Below are positions 16,823 through 25,224 of a stretch of DNA of 64,000 nucleotides, piece after piece. Position 1 is the stretch's first letter, and the number at the start of each line of letters is the position of its first letter. The notes below the pieces were generated by a model. It ran no database searches and was not told the origin of the DNA. It saw only the letters and a list, made by a program, of their open reading frames with translations. Source of the stretch: Pseudomonadota bacterium (GTDB lineage: Bacteria > Pseudomonadota > Alphaproteobacteria > Rhodobacterales > Rhodobacteraceae); NCBI GenBank assembly GCA_021779835.1, contig JAJXZX010000012.1:1-64000 (forward strand), read 5' to 3'. A program made the position numbers and the translations under genes.

Positions 16823-17508
16823 GCGCCCGATATCCGCCGTGCAACCCGCGTGCCGACCCATTCCGCCAGCAACAGTGCCGCCATCGCCACCACGACCGAG
16901 ATCGCGACCAACCGCAGCGCCGCGCCCTCAGCCCCCGGCTGTTGCAGAAAGGAATAGATCGCCAGCGGCAGCGTCTGCGTCTGGCCCGGAATGTTCGAGA
17001 CAAAGGTGATCGTCGCGCCGAATTCCCCCATCGCGCGGGCAAAGGCCAGTACGGTCCCCGCCACCACCCCCGGCAGGATCAGCGGCAGCGTCACCGTCGC
17101 GAACACCCGCAAGCGCGACGCGCCCAAGGTCGATGCCGCCTGCTCCAGCTTCGGGTCCACCGCCTCTACTGCCAGCCGGATCGCGCGCACCATCAGCGGA
17201 AACGCCATCACCCCGGCCGCCAGCGCCGCCCCGGTCCAGCGGAAGGCGAACGTGATGCCAAAGGCCTGCTGCAACAGCGCGCCCACCGGACCCTGCCGCC
17301 CAAAGGTCAGCAAAAGCAGGTAGCCCGTCACCACCGGCGGCAACACCAGCGGCAGATGCACGAGGCCGTTCAGCCATTGCCGCCCGGGAAACCGTCCGCG
17401 CGCCAAAGCCAACGCCGTCAACACGCCCAACGGCAAGCTGAGGGCCACGGCCAAGGCCGAAACCTCCAGCGACAACACCAGCGCTTGCCATTCTTCGGGG
17501 GACAGCAT
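16819..17508 (-). CDS. modB: molybdate ABC transporter permease
   Basis: A 229-residue inner-membrane permease with about five or six spans. The ModB/CysW EAA loop is visible as EQAASTLGASRLRVFATVTLPLILPG, which docks with ModC, and FGATITFVSNIPGQTQTLPLAIY near the C terminus is typical of ModB. It starts four bases after the modA stop codon and overlaps modC by four bases. Confidence 0.95.
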   Translation of the reverse strand: MLSPEEWQALVLSLEVSALAVALSLPLGVLTALALARGRFPGRQWLNGLVHLPLVLPPVVTGYLLLLTFGRQGPVGALLQQAFGITFAFRWTGAALAAGVMAFPLMVRAIRLAVEAVDPKLEQAASTLGASRLRVFATVTLPLILPGVVAGTVLAFARAMGEFGATITFVSNIPGQTQTLPLAIYSFLQQPGAEGAALRLVAISVVVAMAALLLAEWVGTRVARRISGA

Positions 17509-17512
17509 CGGA

Positions 17513-18298
17513 TTATTTTTCCGTGACTGTGAAGCCGAACTTGCGGAACTCTGCCGCCGCCTTTGGCCCTGAGAGATAGGCCAGAAAGGCCGCCGCGCCG
17601 GGCTGCGCCCCGGTGGTCAACGCAACCGGATAAACAATCGGCGGATGGCTGTCGGCGGGGAAGGTGCCCACCACCGTCACGCCATGCTCTGCCGCCGCAT
17701 CGGTCGCGTAAACGATGCCATAGGGTGCCTCGCCCGTGGATACCAGCGCCAGCGCCGCGCGCACGTTGTCAGCCTGTGCCACCTTGTGCGCCACGCTGTC
17801 CCAAACCCCCAGCGAGGTCAGCGACGCCTTGCCGTAAATCCCCGCAGGCACGCTATCGACCAGCGCCATCGCCAGCCTGTTCGGCCCAAGTAACCCCGCC
17901 AGATCAACGCCTTTCGCCAGCGTCACTTGCGCCGCCTTCGGGTCATGCGCCACCAAAACCAGCGCGTTGCCCAACAGGTTGCGCCGGCTGTCGGGTTGGA
18001 TCGCGCCGGCCTTTTGCAGCACGTCCATCCACGCCAGATCGGCCGAGATAAAGATATCCGCAGGTGCGCCCTGCTGGATCTGGCGCGCCAGCACCGAACT
18101 GCCCGCGTAAGAAATGGCGATATGTGCGCCGGTTTGTGCGGTCCAATCCGCCGCAACCGAATCCAGCACGCCCTTCATGCTGGCTGCGGCAAACACGGTA
18201 ACATCGGCGGCCTGCGCGCGCAGCGGTCCACCAAGGACAGCAACACTGGTGCCACAGGCGGCAAGGAAAAGACGCCGGGTCAGCTTCAGTCTGGGCAT
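17513..18298 (-). CDS. modA: periplasmic molybdate-binding protein
   Basis: A 261-residue solute-binding protein of the ModA family that captures molybdate or tungstate in the periplasm. The leader contains TRRLFLAACG, a good twin-arginine motif, and ends near RAQA. The mature part starts DVTVFAAASMKGVLD, and YAGSSVLARQIQQGAPADIFISAD is the oxyanion-binding region. SVPAGIYGKASLTSLG and EAPYGIVYATDA follow. First gene of modABC, with an inverted repeat 20 bp upstream of its start. Confidence 0.96.
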   Translation of the reverse strand: MPRLKLTRRLFLAACGTSVAVLGGPLRAQAADVTVFAAASMKGVLDSVAADWTAQTGAHIAISYAGSSVLARQIQQGAPADIFISADLAWMDVLQKAGAIQPDSRRNLLGNALVLVAHDPKAAQVTLAKGVDLAGLLGPNRLAMALVDSVPAGIYGKASLTSLGVWDSVAHKVAQADNVRAALALVSTGEAPYGIVYATDAAAEHGVTVVGTFPADSHPPIVYPVALTTGAQPGAAAFLAYLSGPKAAAEFRKFGFTVTEK

Positions 18299-18317
18299 GG
18301 AATCTCTTTCGCACCGT

Positions 18318-18335
18318 TATGTTTTCCAAAACATA
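18318..18335. promoter_or_regulatory. ModE-type operator candidate upstream of modA
   Basis: TATGTTTT and AAAACATA form a perfect inverted repeat with a two-base spacer, framed as CGTTAT...ATATGCCG. This resembles ModE/Mop boxes, which are TA-rich palindromes flanked by CG. It lies in the 66-bp gap between modA and the ModE-like gene, the expected place for molybdate-dependent repression. Confidence 0.6.
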
Positions 18336-18364
18336 TGCCGCCAGCACACTGCGCAAAGCAAGCG

Positions 18365-18739
18365 TTATTTCCGCCCAGACATATCCTTGAGCATCCCCCG
18401 CAACGCCGTCGCCTCTGCCGCAGTAGCCGCGCGCGCCTTCGCCTCCATCGCGCGGTAATGCGCCACGACCTGCGCGCCCGCCTCGGTCAGTTGCGCGCCG
18501 CCCCCCTGCGGGCCGCCGCGCACGCTGGAAACAAGCGGGTCGCGAAAGGCGGCGTTCATTACCTCAACCAGCATCCAGGCACGCTTATAGCTCATGCCCA
18601 TCGCCCGCCCGGCGGCGGAGATAGAGCCGGTGTCGCGGATATGTTCCAGCAGCTCCGCCTTGCCGGGGCCGATCATCACGCCCGCGCCAAACACCACCCG
18701 CAGGCGCAATTTCGTGTCGTTGGAAACAGGATCATTCAT
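18365..18739 (-). CDS. ModE-like winged-helix regulator (N-terminal domain only)
   Basis: A 124-residue protein consisting of the LysR/ModE-type winged helix: GPGKAELLEHIRDTGSISAAGRAMGMSYKRAWMLVEVMNAAF, then RGGPQGGGAQLTEAGAQVVAHYRAM. Full ModE adds Mop domains that bind molybdate; these are missing, which is the short form common in alphaproteobacteria. Upstream of modABC on the same strand, so it is likely to regulate that operon. How it senses molybdate without Mop domains is unclear. Confidence 0.85.
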   Translation of the reverse strand: MNDPVSNDTKLRLRVVFGAGVMIGPGKAELLEHIRDTGSISAAGRAMGMSYKRAWMLVEVMNAAFRDPLVSSVRGGPQGGGAQLTEAGAQVVAHYRAMEAKARAATAAEATALRGMLKDMSGRK

Positions 18740-18845
18740 GCCGCGATCCTTCCGCCCAAGGCGCGGTAATGCAAGCGGTTTTCACCGCAAATGACAAAGG
18801 GCGCACCTGCTGGCGCGCCCTTCGATAATTACGGGTAGGCCGAAA

Positions 18846-19310
18846 TCAGGCCTCAGTATGCTCGACCGCTTTCGCCTCGATGTCGCTGGCGCGCGCAATC
18901 TCGATACGGCGCGGTTTCAGCGCTTCGGGCGTCTCGCGCACGAGGTCGATGTGCAGCATCCCGTCGGCATTGGCCGCCCCGGTGACGCGCACATGATCGG
19001 CCAACGCAAAGCGCCGCTCGAACGCGCGGGTGGCGATGCCGCGGTGCAGATAGGTCTTTTCCGCCTCTTCGCCCGCCTTGCGCGCCGTCACGACAAGGGT
19101 GTTTTCTTTCACCTCAACCGACAACTCGTCAGCCGTGAAACCGGCAACGGCAACCGAAATGCGATAGGCATTCTCGGCGGTCTTTTCGATGTTGTAGGGC
19201 GGATAGGTCGGCTGCGTCACGTCCGCAGACAGAACGCGGTCCATCAGATCGGCGATACGGTCATAGCCAACCGTGGCACGGTAAAGCGGGGCAAGATCAA
19301 AAGTACGCAT
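18846..19310 (-). CDS. small heat shock protein Hsp20 (IbpA type)
   Basis: A 154-residue alpha-crystallin-domain chaperone that holds unfolding proteins. The N-terminal arm MRTFDLAPLYRATVGYDRI is typical of the IbpA class A group. YPPYNIEKTAENAYRISVAVAGF begins the crystallin domain, and GIATRAFERRFALADHVRV completes it, followed by a tail with PEALKPRRIEIA, which carries the anchoring I-x-I type motif. GGAGG 6 nt before the ATG at 19310 decides the start over an ATG six bases earlier. No ROSE-like or CIRCE element was recognised upstream. Confidence 0.93.
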   Translation of the reverse strand: MRTFDLAPLYRATVGYDRIADLMDRVLSADVTQPTYPPYNIEKTAENAYRISVAVAGFTADELSVEVKENTLVVTARKAGEEAEKTYLHRGIATRAFERRFALADHVRVTGAANADGMLHIDLVRETPEALKPRRIEIARASDIEAKAVEHTEA

Positions 19311-19433
19311 AGTCATCCTCCGTTGAGCGATGTTGATTGCACCCTCCCACAAGGGGCAGGGCTATTCAGCCGGGCCCATCATTGGCACCCGGTGATCAAC
19401 AGATGGGAAAGGATTTTCGCGGTTTCAAGAGCC

Positions 19434-20264
19434 TCAGGGCCGCACAAATTTCGCGCCGCCCGTCTGCACACCGGGCTGCGGCAGGGTTCCGTCACTGGAA
19501 GACAAGACCTGCTGAAAACGACTGTTTTCCGCCGTGCTCATCTGCGCCTTCAACCCGTCCAGCAGGCCGGTGAGGTCAATCCCCAGCGCCACGCGTTTGC
19601 CATCGACCTCTGCCTTGGCAGAGACAACCGACACGATGCGCGCCACGCCATTCGCGATGGAAAAGATCGGCGCGCCGGACGATCCGAAATCGACATCGCA
19701 GTTCAGCACCAAGACCCCCGGCTGCTTGCCCAGCACATGGCAGATCTGCTGCAATGAGGGCGTTTCAGAGCGGTCCTTGGCATAGGACACCACCCCCACC
19801 GACGCACCAACGGCGACATTCGTCGCGGTCTCAAACGGCTGGATCGACGGCAGGCGTATCGGCTGATCCAACCGCAATAGCGCCAGATCATGCCCGACGC
19901 GTGCCAGTTTATCCTCGGCGGAATAGACATAATCCGGCGGGATCACCGCCTTGGTGATACCACGGTAAGCCGCTGCGCGCCCGACGCGCCAATCTGCAAG
20001 AAACTCCATTTTTGCAATCGGAAACCGCAACGCTGTCGACTTGTCGAACAGGCAATGCGCCGCGGTCAGGATCAGATCGGGCGCAATCAGCGCCGCCGTG
20101 CAAAACCCGCGATTGCCAAGGTTGAGGCGGCCGACCCCCTCCCAACCCTTGTTCTCATCGCCCGTCCGCAGCGCGCGCAGCGGCGTATCGGCACGCGCCA
20201 TCGGCACAAGGGTCCCCAGACCCAGCGCAATGGTCACGATCAGTGAACTGACAATCCGCCGCAT
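19434..20264 (-). CDS. secreted trypsin-like serine protease
   Basis: A 276-residue S1-family protease with an N-terminal signal peptide (about residues 1-25, ending ARA). The triad is intact: H70 (LTAAHC), D126 (GHDLALLRL) and S196 (GSSGAPIF). Two of the expected cysteines are present (C55 and C71), and C189 lies close to the active serine. The protein is short with no PDZ domain, so it is not a DegP-type quality-control protease. Periplasmic or extracellular location is inferred. The neighbours are hsp20 and glcF, with no obvious shared operon. Confidence 0.88.
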   Translation of the reverse strand: MRRIVSSLIVTIALGLGTLVPMARADTPLRALRTGDENKGWEGVGRLNLGNRGFCTAALIAPDLILTAAHCLFDKSTALRFPIAKMEFLADWRVGRAAAYRGITKAVIPPDYVYSAEDKLARVGHDLALLRLDQPIRLPSIQPFETATNVAVGASVGVVSYAKDRSETPSLQQICHVLGKQPGVLVLNCDVDFGSSGAPIFSIANGVARIVSVVSAKAEVDGKRVALGIDLTGLLDGLKAQMSTAENSRFQQVLSSSDGTLPQPGVQTGGAKFVRP

Positions 20265-20310
20265 GAAGCCTCCGTTTTGTCGATCCGCTTACGGGCGGTG
20301 TTTGGCAAAA

Positions 20311-21606
20311 CTAAGGCCAGTTTGCAGAAATTGCACGCGGTTCCGGTCCGCCCGTGGCCCAATCGATCAACTCGACCGTATGGACCACCGGAATGCCGGT
20401 GCCAGACCCGATCTGCATCATGCAGCCGATGTTTCCCGCCGCGATCAGATCGGGCTGTTTCGCCTCCAGCGTCTGCACCTTGCGCGCCTTCAACTGCGCC
20501 GAAATCTCTGGCTGCAACAGGTTGTAGGTGCCAGCGGAACCACAGCACAGATGGCTGTCGGCAGGCTCCACCACCTCAAAGCCGACGCGCTTCAACAACT
20601 CTTTCGGAAAGGTCTTGATCTGCTGGCCATGCTGCAACGAACACGCCGCGTGATAGGCGACGCGCAGCCCCTTGTCGGCGCCGACCGGCACGCGCAGCTT
20701 CATCAACAGCTCGGATATATCCATCGCCATGCCCGCAACCTGCGCTGCCTCATCCGCCAGCGCATCGCCCTCGAACATGCGGCCGTAATCCTTCACCGTG
20801 GTGCCGCAGCCGCTGGTGTTGATCACAATCGCATCCAGCCCGCCGCCGCGCTTTTCCGCCATCCACGCCGCGATATTCGCCGCCGCCGCGTGATGGCTTT
20901 CCGCCACCTTGCCCATGTGATGCGTCAGCGCTCCACAGCACCCCATGCCGCGCGCGATCACCACCTCGCACCCCAGCCGCCTGAGCAGCCGGATGGTCGC
21001 GTCGTTGATGTCGGTATTCAGCGCCTTCTGCGCGCAACCAGTCATCAGTGCCACGCGCATCTTACGCTCGCCCTGCGCGGCAAACACCTGCGGATCGTCA
21101 TTGCGACTGACCGGCGGGATCACCTTCGGCGCCATTTCCAGCATCGCGCGCAAGCGGCGGTCGGGCATCAGCCTTGCGAAGGGTCGCCCGATCTTCGCCC
21201 CCAACAGCGCCAGACGGAAGCGCCCCGGATAGGGAATGATCCGCGCCAACAGCCAGCGCAACGCGCGCTCGCCCAGCGGCCTGCGGTAGTTTTCCTCGAT
21301 ATAGGCGCGCGCATGATCGACCAGATGCATATAATCCACGCCCGAGGGGCAGGTCGTCATGCAGGCAAGGCACGAAAGACAGCGGTCGATATGCCCCACC
21401 GTCTTGGCATCCGGCACCCGGTTGTTTTCCAGCATATCCTTGATGAGGTAAATCCGCCCGCGCGGGCTGTCCAACTCGTCCCCCAACACCTGATAGGTCG
21501 GGCAGGTGGCGGTGCAGAACCCGCAATGCACGCAGGTCCGCAGGATCTTGTTGGACCGCGCGATGGCCGGGTCGGCAAGCTGCTCGGGGGTAAAGGTTGT
21601 TTGCAT
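20311..21606 (-). CDS. glcF: glycolate oxidase iron-sulfur subunit
   Basis: The electron-transfer subunit of glycolate dehydrogenase, 431 residues. Two ferredoxin-type motifs, CVHCGFCTATCPTY (about residues 25-38) and CLSCLACMTTCPSG, bind two 4Fe-4S clusters. Two CCG-type domains follow (GCCGALTHHMG and CCGSAGTYNLLQ), as in the heterodisulfide-reductase D family. It passes electrons from glycolate oxidation to the quinone pool. The ATG at 21606 fits the family start MQTTF. Third gene of glcDEF. Confidence 0.95.
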   Translation of the reverse strand: MQTTFTPEQLADPAIARSNKILRTCVHCGFCTATCPTYQVLGDELDSPRGRIYLIKDMLENNRVPDAKTVGHIDRCLSCLACMTTCPSGVDYMHLVDHARAYIEENYRRPLGERALRWLLARIIPYPGRFRLALLGAKIGRPFARLMPDRRLRAMLEMAPKVIPPVSRNDDPQVFAAQGERKMRVALMTGCAQKALNTDINDATIRLLRRLGCEVVIARGMGCCGALTHHMGKVAESHHAAAANIAAWMAEKRGGGLDAIVINTSGCGTTVKDYGRMFEGDALADEAAQVAGMAMDISELLMKLRVPVGADKGLRVAYHAACSLQHGQQIKTFPKELLKRVGFEVVEPADSHLCCGSAGTYNLLQPEISAQLKARKVQTLEAKQPDLIAAGNIGCMMQIGSGTGIPVVHTVELIDWATGGPEPRAISANWP

Positions 21607-21685
21607 GTCAGCGTTCCAAACGGCAAAGGGTAAGCGTGCGGCTAGGGCCATAGTGGCGCAGGCGAGATCGGTCCATCGCCGCCCC

Positions 21686-22798
21686 CTAGTCCATCAACCC
21701 GGGGTTCAAAATCCCCCTCGGGTCAAACTTCGCCCGCAGTCCGGCGGCCAACGCGGCGACCGCCGCCGCCTCCGGCTGGAACGGGGCAATCCGCGCGCGC
21801 ACCTCTGGCGCCGCCCGCATCAACGTCGCGTGTCCTTGAAACGCACCGATCCGCGCGCGCAAGTCCGTGCCCGTTGCCACAAGAGCCCAGATAAGCCCCC
21901 CGGCCCAATCCAGCAGCACCGCCTCCGGCCCCATCCGAGCCACGATCCCGGCGGCATCCGACGGCTTCACCGACACCCGCCACACATCGCCCACACGCCC
22001 GGCAAAGGCGCCGACATCGCGCACCGCCCGCCACCGCGCCGCGACCGCCTCGGCGTCCCCCTCGACCTCGATCTCGCCAAACCGCCGCAACAGTTCGCGC
22101 AACCGTCCGGCACGATAACTGACCGAGGCGGCAAACCCCTCGATCCGCAACATCACCCCGTCGGCCTCCGACCACGCCGCCCCCGACACCTCAAAGGGAG
22201 AGCCGACCGCCGCTGCCATCGCCGCCGCCGCGTCCGTCAGCGCCACGCCGCGCACCAACACCGTCGCTTGCGTCGCCGGCACCGGCAGCACCTTGAAAGA
22301 AACCTCGGACAGCACGCCCAATGTGCCCCAAGACCCCGCCATCAGCTTGACCAGATCATAGCCGGTGACGTTCTTCATCACCCGCCCGCCATTCTTCACC
22401 ACGTTGCCCGCACCATCGACAAACCGAACGCCAATCAGACTGTCACGGCACGCCCCCGCTTGCACGCGCCGCGGCCCCGAGGCATTGGCCGCCACCACCC
22501 CGCCAATCGTCGACTCTCCCGAGGTTCCCAGCAAACCACGCATATCGCCCGGCTCAAACGGCAACCGCTGGCGCTCGGCGGCCAAAGCGGCCTCAATCTC
22601 CGCCATCGGCGTCCCGGCACCTGCCACCAGCGTCAAAGCGCCCGGCTCATACAACGTGATCCCCGCAACGCCAGAGGTCTCCAACACCTCGCCAGTCACC
22701 GGCCGCCCGACACCCCGCGTGCCGCCACCGCGCACCACCAACGGCCCCGCAGCACCGCGCACCGCCTCTGCCAGTTCCGCCTCGCTCCCAGGCCTCAT
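21686..22798 (-). CDS. glcE: glycolate oxidase FAD-binding subunit
   Basis: A 370-residue subunit with a PCMH-type FAD domain, whose key stretches are PLVVRGGGTRG, LTLVAGAGTPMAEIEAAL, GTSGESTIGGVVAANASGPRR and VMKNVTGYDLVKLMAGSWG. GlcE is the shorter, probably structural or redox partner of GlcD. The start at 22798 follows GGAAGG; an ATG at 22816 is nearer the upstream repeat and less likely. It is separated from glcF by 79 bp and from glcD by 145 bp. Confidence 0.93.
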   Translation of the reverse strand: MRPGSEAELAEAVRGAAGPLVVRGGGTRGVGRPVTGEVLETSGVAGITLYEPGALTLVAGAGTPMAEIEAALAAERQRLPFEPGDMRGLLGTSGESTIGGVVAANASGPRRVQAGACRDSLIGVRFVDGAGNVVKNGGRVMKNVTGYDLVKLMAGSWGTLGVLSEVSFKVLPVPATQATVLVRGVALTDAAAAMAAAVGSPFEVSGAAWSEADGVMLRIEGFAASVSYRAGRLRELLRRFGEIEVEGDAEAVAARWRAVRDVGAFAGRVGDVWRVSVKPSDAAGIVARMGPEAVLLDWAGGLIWALVATGTDLRARIGAFQGHATLMRAAPEVRARIAPFQPEAAAVAALAAGLRAKFDPRGILNPGLMD

Positions 22799-22812
22799 GC
22801 GCCCCGCCCTTC

Positions 22813-22843
22813 CCATTGCTTTGGTCCAAATATCCTCCGGGGG
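22813..22843 (-). repeat. dispersed repeat A, copy 1
   Basis: On the minus strand it reads CCCCCGGAGGATATTTGGACC and then AAAGCAATGG. It lies in the glcD-glcE gap and overlaps the leader of glcE. Confidence 0.75.
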
Positions 22844-22857
22844 TGAGCCCCGATCCA

Positions 22858-22880
22858 GAAATCCTCTGGTAGAGGATTTC
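22858..22880 (-). terminator. hairpin between glcD and glcE
   Basis: GAAATCCTCT pairs perfectly with AGAGGATTTC around GGT. On the minus strand it follows the glcD stop by about 60 nt. It has no T-run and may be an attenuator or an mRNA-processing site. Confidence 0.5.
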
Positions 22881-22943
22881 CGGGGCGAACGCCCGGCTGC
22901 GTGGGCCGGGCTGAGGGCGGTGGAAAACTCCCGCTTCCGCCCG

Positions 22944-24377
22944 TCACGCGACGCGACGCCCGGCCGTCACCGCAAGCGGGAACACCTTGGCCGGGTTCAA
23001 AAGCCACTTGGGGTCGAACACGTCCTTGACCCACAACTGCGCCTCCATATCCACGCCGCTGAACTGCACCCCCATCAGGTCGCGCTTTTCAATGCCCACG
23101 CCATGCTCGCCGGTCAGGCATCCGCCGACCTCGACGCACAGCTTCAGGATCTCGGCGCCAAATGCCTCGCATTTCTCCAGATCACCCGGCTTGTTCGCGT
23201 TATAGAGGATCAGCGGGTGCATATTGCCATCGCCCGCGTGAAACACGTTGCCGACGTCGAGCCCGAATTCACGGCTCATCTCGCCGATCCGGCGCAGCAC
23301 CAAGGGCAAGGCCGACACCGGGATCGTGCCGTCCAGACACATGTAATCGTTGATCTGCCCCATCGCGCCAAAGGCCGATTTTCGGCCAAGCCAGATCTTC
23401 TTGGCCTCTTCCTCCGATTTGCTTTCGCGCAGCTCAACCGGGTTATGCCGCCGCGCGATTGCAAGGATCACGCCCAACTGCTCGTCAATCTCGGCGTCCG
23501 AGCCTTCGACCTCGACAATCAGCAACGCCTCGCAATCGGGGTAGCCGGCATGGGCGAAATCCTCGGTGGCGCGGATGCAGGGGCGGTCCATGAACTCGAT
23601 CGCCACCGGCAGCACGCCCGCCTTGATGATGTCGCTGACGCATTCCCCGGCCACCACATTGCTGTCAAAGCCCATCAGCACCGGCCGCGCACCCTCCGGT
23701 TTACGCAGGATGCGCAACGTGGCCTCTGTCACCACGCCCAACTGCCCTTCCGACCCGCAGATCACCCCCAGCAGGTCCAGCCCCCCGGCGTCCAGATGCG
23801 CGCCGCCAATCTCGACCACGGTGCCATCCATCATAACCATCACGACGCCCAGCAGATTGTTGGTCGTCACGCCGTATTTCAGACAATGCGCCCCGCCAGA
23901 GTTCATTGCGATGTTGCCCGCAATCGCGCAGGCAAGCTGGCTGGAGGGATCTGGCGCGTAAAAGAACCCGTCCGCCTCGACCGCGCCTGTCACGCTCAGA
24001 TTGGTGCGCCCCGATTGCACCCGGATAAAGCGGTTGGCGTAATCCGTCTCCAACACCTCGTTCAGCCGCGAAACGCCAAGGATCACGCAATCCGCGGTCG
24101 GCAGCGCGCCCCCCGCCAGCGAGGTGCCCGACCCGCGCGGCACCACTGGCACGCCCTCCTCAAAACACACGCGCAGCACCGCCGACACCTCGGCAGTCGT
24201 GCGGGGCAGAACGGCGGCAAGCGGCGGGCAGCGATACGCGCTTAAAGCGTCGCACTCATAGGCGCGCGTTTCCGCGATATCGTCGATCACCGCGTCCTCA
24301 GGCAGCACCGCGCGCAGCCGCTCGACAATTCGCGCCTTGGCATTCAGGATCGACGGGTTCGGGATTGGCATCTCCAT
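22944..24377 (-). CDS. glcD: glycolate oxidase FAD-linked catalytic subunit
   Basis: The catalytic subunit of glycolate dehydrogenase, oxidising glycolate (and often D-lactate) to glyoxylate. The PCMH FAD domain is seen in VVPRGSGTSLAGGALPT, DPSSQLACAIAGNIAMNSGG and the C-terminal GNVFHAGDGNMHPLI, GGCLTGEHGVGIEKR and WLLNPAKVFP, all hallmarks of GlcD. The 477-residue start at 24377 has AGGAG nine bases upstream; an ATG at 24386 directly touches that site and is less likely. First gene of the operon, divergent from DUF599 across an AT-rich operator-like region. Confidence 0.95.
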   Translation of the reverse strand: MEMPIPNPSILNAKARIVERLRAVLPEDAVIDDIAETRAYECDALSAYRCPPLAAVLPRTTAEVSAVLRVCFEEGVPVVPRGSGTSLAGGALPTADCVILGVSRLNEVLETDYANRFIRVQSGRTNLSVTGAVEADGFFYAPDPSSQLACAIAGNIAMNSGGAHCLKYGVTTNNLLGVVMVMMDGTVVEIGGAHLDAGGLDLLGVICGSEGQLGVVTEATLRILRKPEGARPVLMGFDSNVVAGECVSDIIKAGVLPVAIEFMDRPCIRATEDFAHAGYPDCEALLIVEVEGSDAEIDEQLGVILAIARRHNPVELRESKSEEEAKKIWLGRKSAFGAMGQINDYMCLDGTIPVSALPLVLRRIGEMSREFGLDVGNVFHAGDGNMHPLILYNANKPGDLEKCEAFGAEILKLCVEVGGCLTGEHGVGIEKRDLMGVQFSGVDMEAQLWVKDVFDPKWLLNPAKVFPLAVTAGRRVA

Positions 24378-24391
24378 TGCGGTCATCTCCT

Positions 24392-24420
24392 AAATTTGGT
24401 AAAAAAATATAACCAATTTT
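24392..24420. promoter_or_regulatory. inverted repeat upstream of glcD, candidate GlcC/FadR-family operator
   Basis: AAATTTGGT and ACCAATTTT are inverted (8 of 9 pairs) with 11 AT-rich bases between. TTGGT...ACCAA half sites resemble GntR/FadR-family operators such as those of PdhR and LldR, although the spacer here is longer. It sits 6-34 bp upstream of the glcD ribosome site. No glcC gene is adjacent. Confidence 0.45.
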
Positions 24421-24461
24421 GCCATATGGCAAGCAAGGATTTTCACGGTTACGGTTGTGCC

Positions 24462-25160
24462 ATGTTCAGCACCGACAGACTCCTTCAGATTCCGCTGCCA
24501 GATGCGCTGGCCTTCGCGCTGCTGTGCCTCGCCTATCTGTCCTTGGGCCATGTTATCGAACACCCACCACGCCGCTTTCCCTCGGTTTCACTGCTGATGA
24601 ACAGCTATCGACGCGAGTGGATGACCGCCTTTGTCACCCGAGAGCCGCGCATCTTTGACGCCTCGATCATCGACTCGCTGCGCCAAGGCACCGCGTTTTT
24701 CGCGTCTGCCTGCATGATCGCGATCGGTGGCGGGTTGGCGCTGGTGGGCAACTCCGCCCCGATCCTCGGCCTCGCGCAGCAACTGACGCTCGCTCCATTG
24801 TCACCCGAGATCGAGCAGGCCCGCGCGGTGGTGGTCGTGTTGTTTCTGGCCAACGCTTTCCTAAAATTTGTCTGGTCGCACCGCCTGTTTGGCTACTGCC
24901 AGATCGTGATGGCCGCAGCACCCAACAGCCACGCCGATCCCCTTGCCACCCACCGCGCAAAGCAAGCGGCAGAGATCAATATCCATGCCGCCAAAGGCTT
25001 CAACCGCGGCCTGCGCTCGGTGTATTTCGCGCTGGGAACGCTGGGTTGGCTGCTTGGCCCCGAGGTGCTGATGCTCACCACCCTCGCGACTGTCGTCGTG
25101 CTTTTGCGTCGTGAATTCGCCTCACACTCCCGCCGGGTGCTACTCGACGCGCAAAGCTAG
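24462..25160 (+). CDS. DUF599 domain membrane protein
   Basis: A 232-residue integral membrane protein of the DUF599 family with about four spans. Family features are MNSYRREWMTAFVTREPRIFDASII after the first helix, then QGTAFFASACMIAIGG, FLKFVWSHRLFGYCQIVMAAAP and NIHAAKGFNRGLRSVYFALGTLGW. The function is unknown. The start at 24462 fits the first hydrophobic segment, though it has a weak ribosome site; an ATG at 24426 would add 12 polar residues. Divergent from glcD. Confidence 0.82.
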   Translation: MFSTDRLLQIPLPDALAFALLCLAYLSLGHVIEHPPRRFPSVSLLMNSYRREWMTAFVTREPRIFDASIIDSLRQGTAFFASACMIAIGGGLALVGNSAPILGLAQQLTLAPLSPEIEQARAVVVVLFLANAFLKFVWSHRLFGYCQIVMAAAPNSHADPLATHRAKQAAEINIHAAKGFNRGLRSVYFALGTLGWLLGPEVLMLTTLATVVVLLRREFASHSRRVLLDAQS

Positions 25161-25186
25161 GCGCGCGCCCGGCCCGGCGGTTGGAT

Positions 25187-25220
25187 GCCTCCGGCGGGGA
25201 TATTTTGACCAAAGCAATGG
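25187..25220 (+). repeat. dispersed repeat A, copy 2
   Basis: Reads GCCTCCGGCGGGGATATTTT and then GACCAAAGCAATGG. It lies between the DUF599 gene and the convergent vWA-domain gene, matching copy 1 at 20 of 21 core bases in reverse orientation. Confidence 0.8.
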
Positions 25221-25224
25221 GGGA

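Noticed and set aside
15722-16861. ATG at 16861 as the modC start
   Set aside because: Its first 13 codons lie in modB and lack similarity; ATGA coupling at 16822 gives the usual ModC start.
20041-21633. 530-codon plus-strand frame opposite glcF
   Set aside because: Its translation is His/Arg/Gln-rich with no domain, as expected for antisense of high-GC coding DNA; glcF on the other strand has iron-sulfur motifs.
22365-24245. 626-codon plus-strand frame opposite glcE and glcD
   Set aside because: Spans two real genes on the opposite strand and has no family features.
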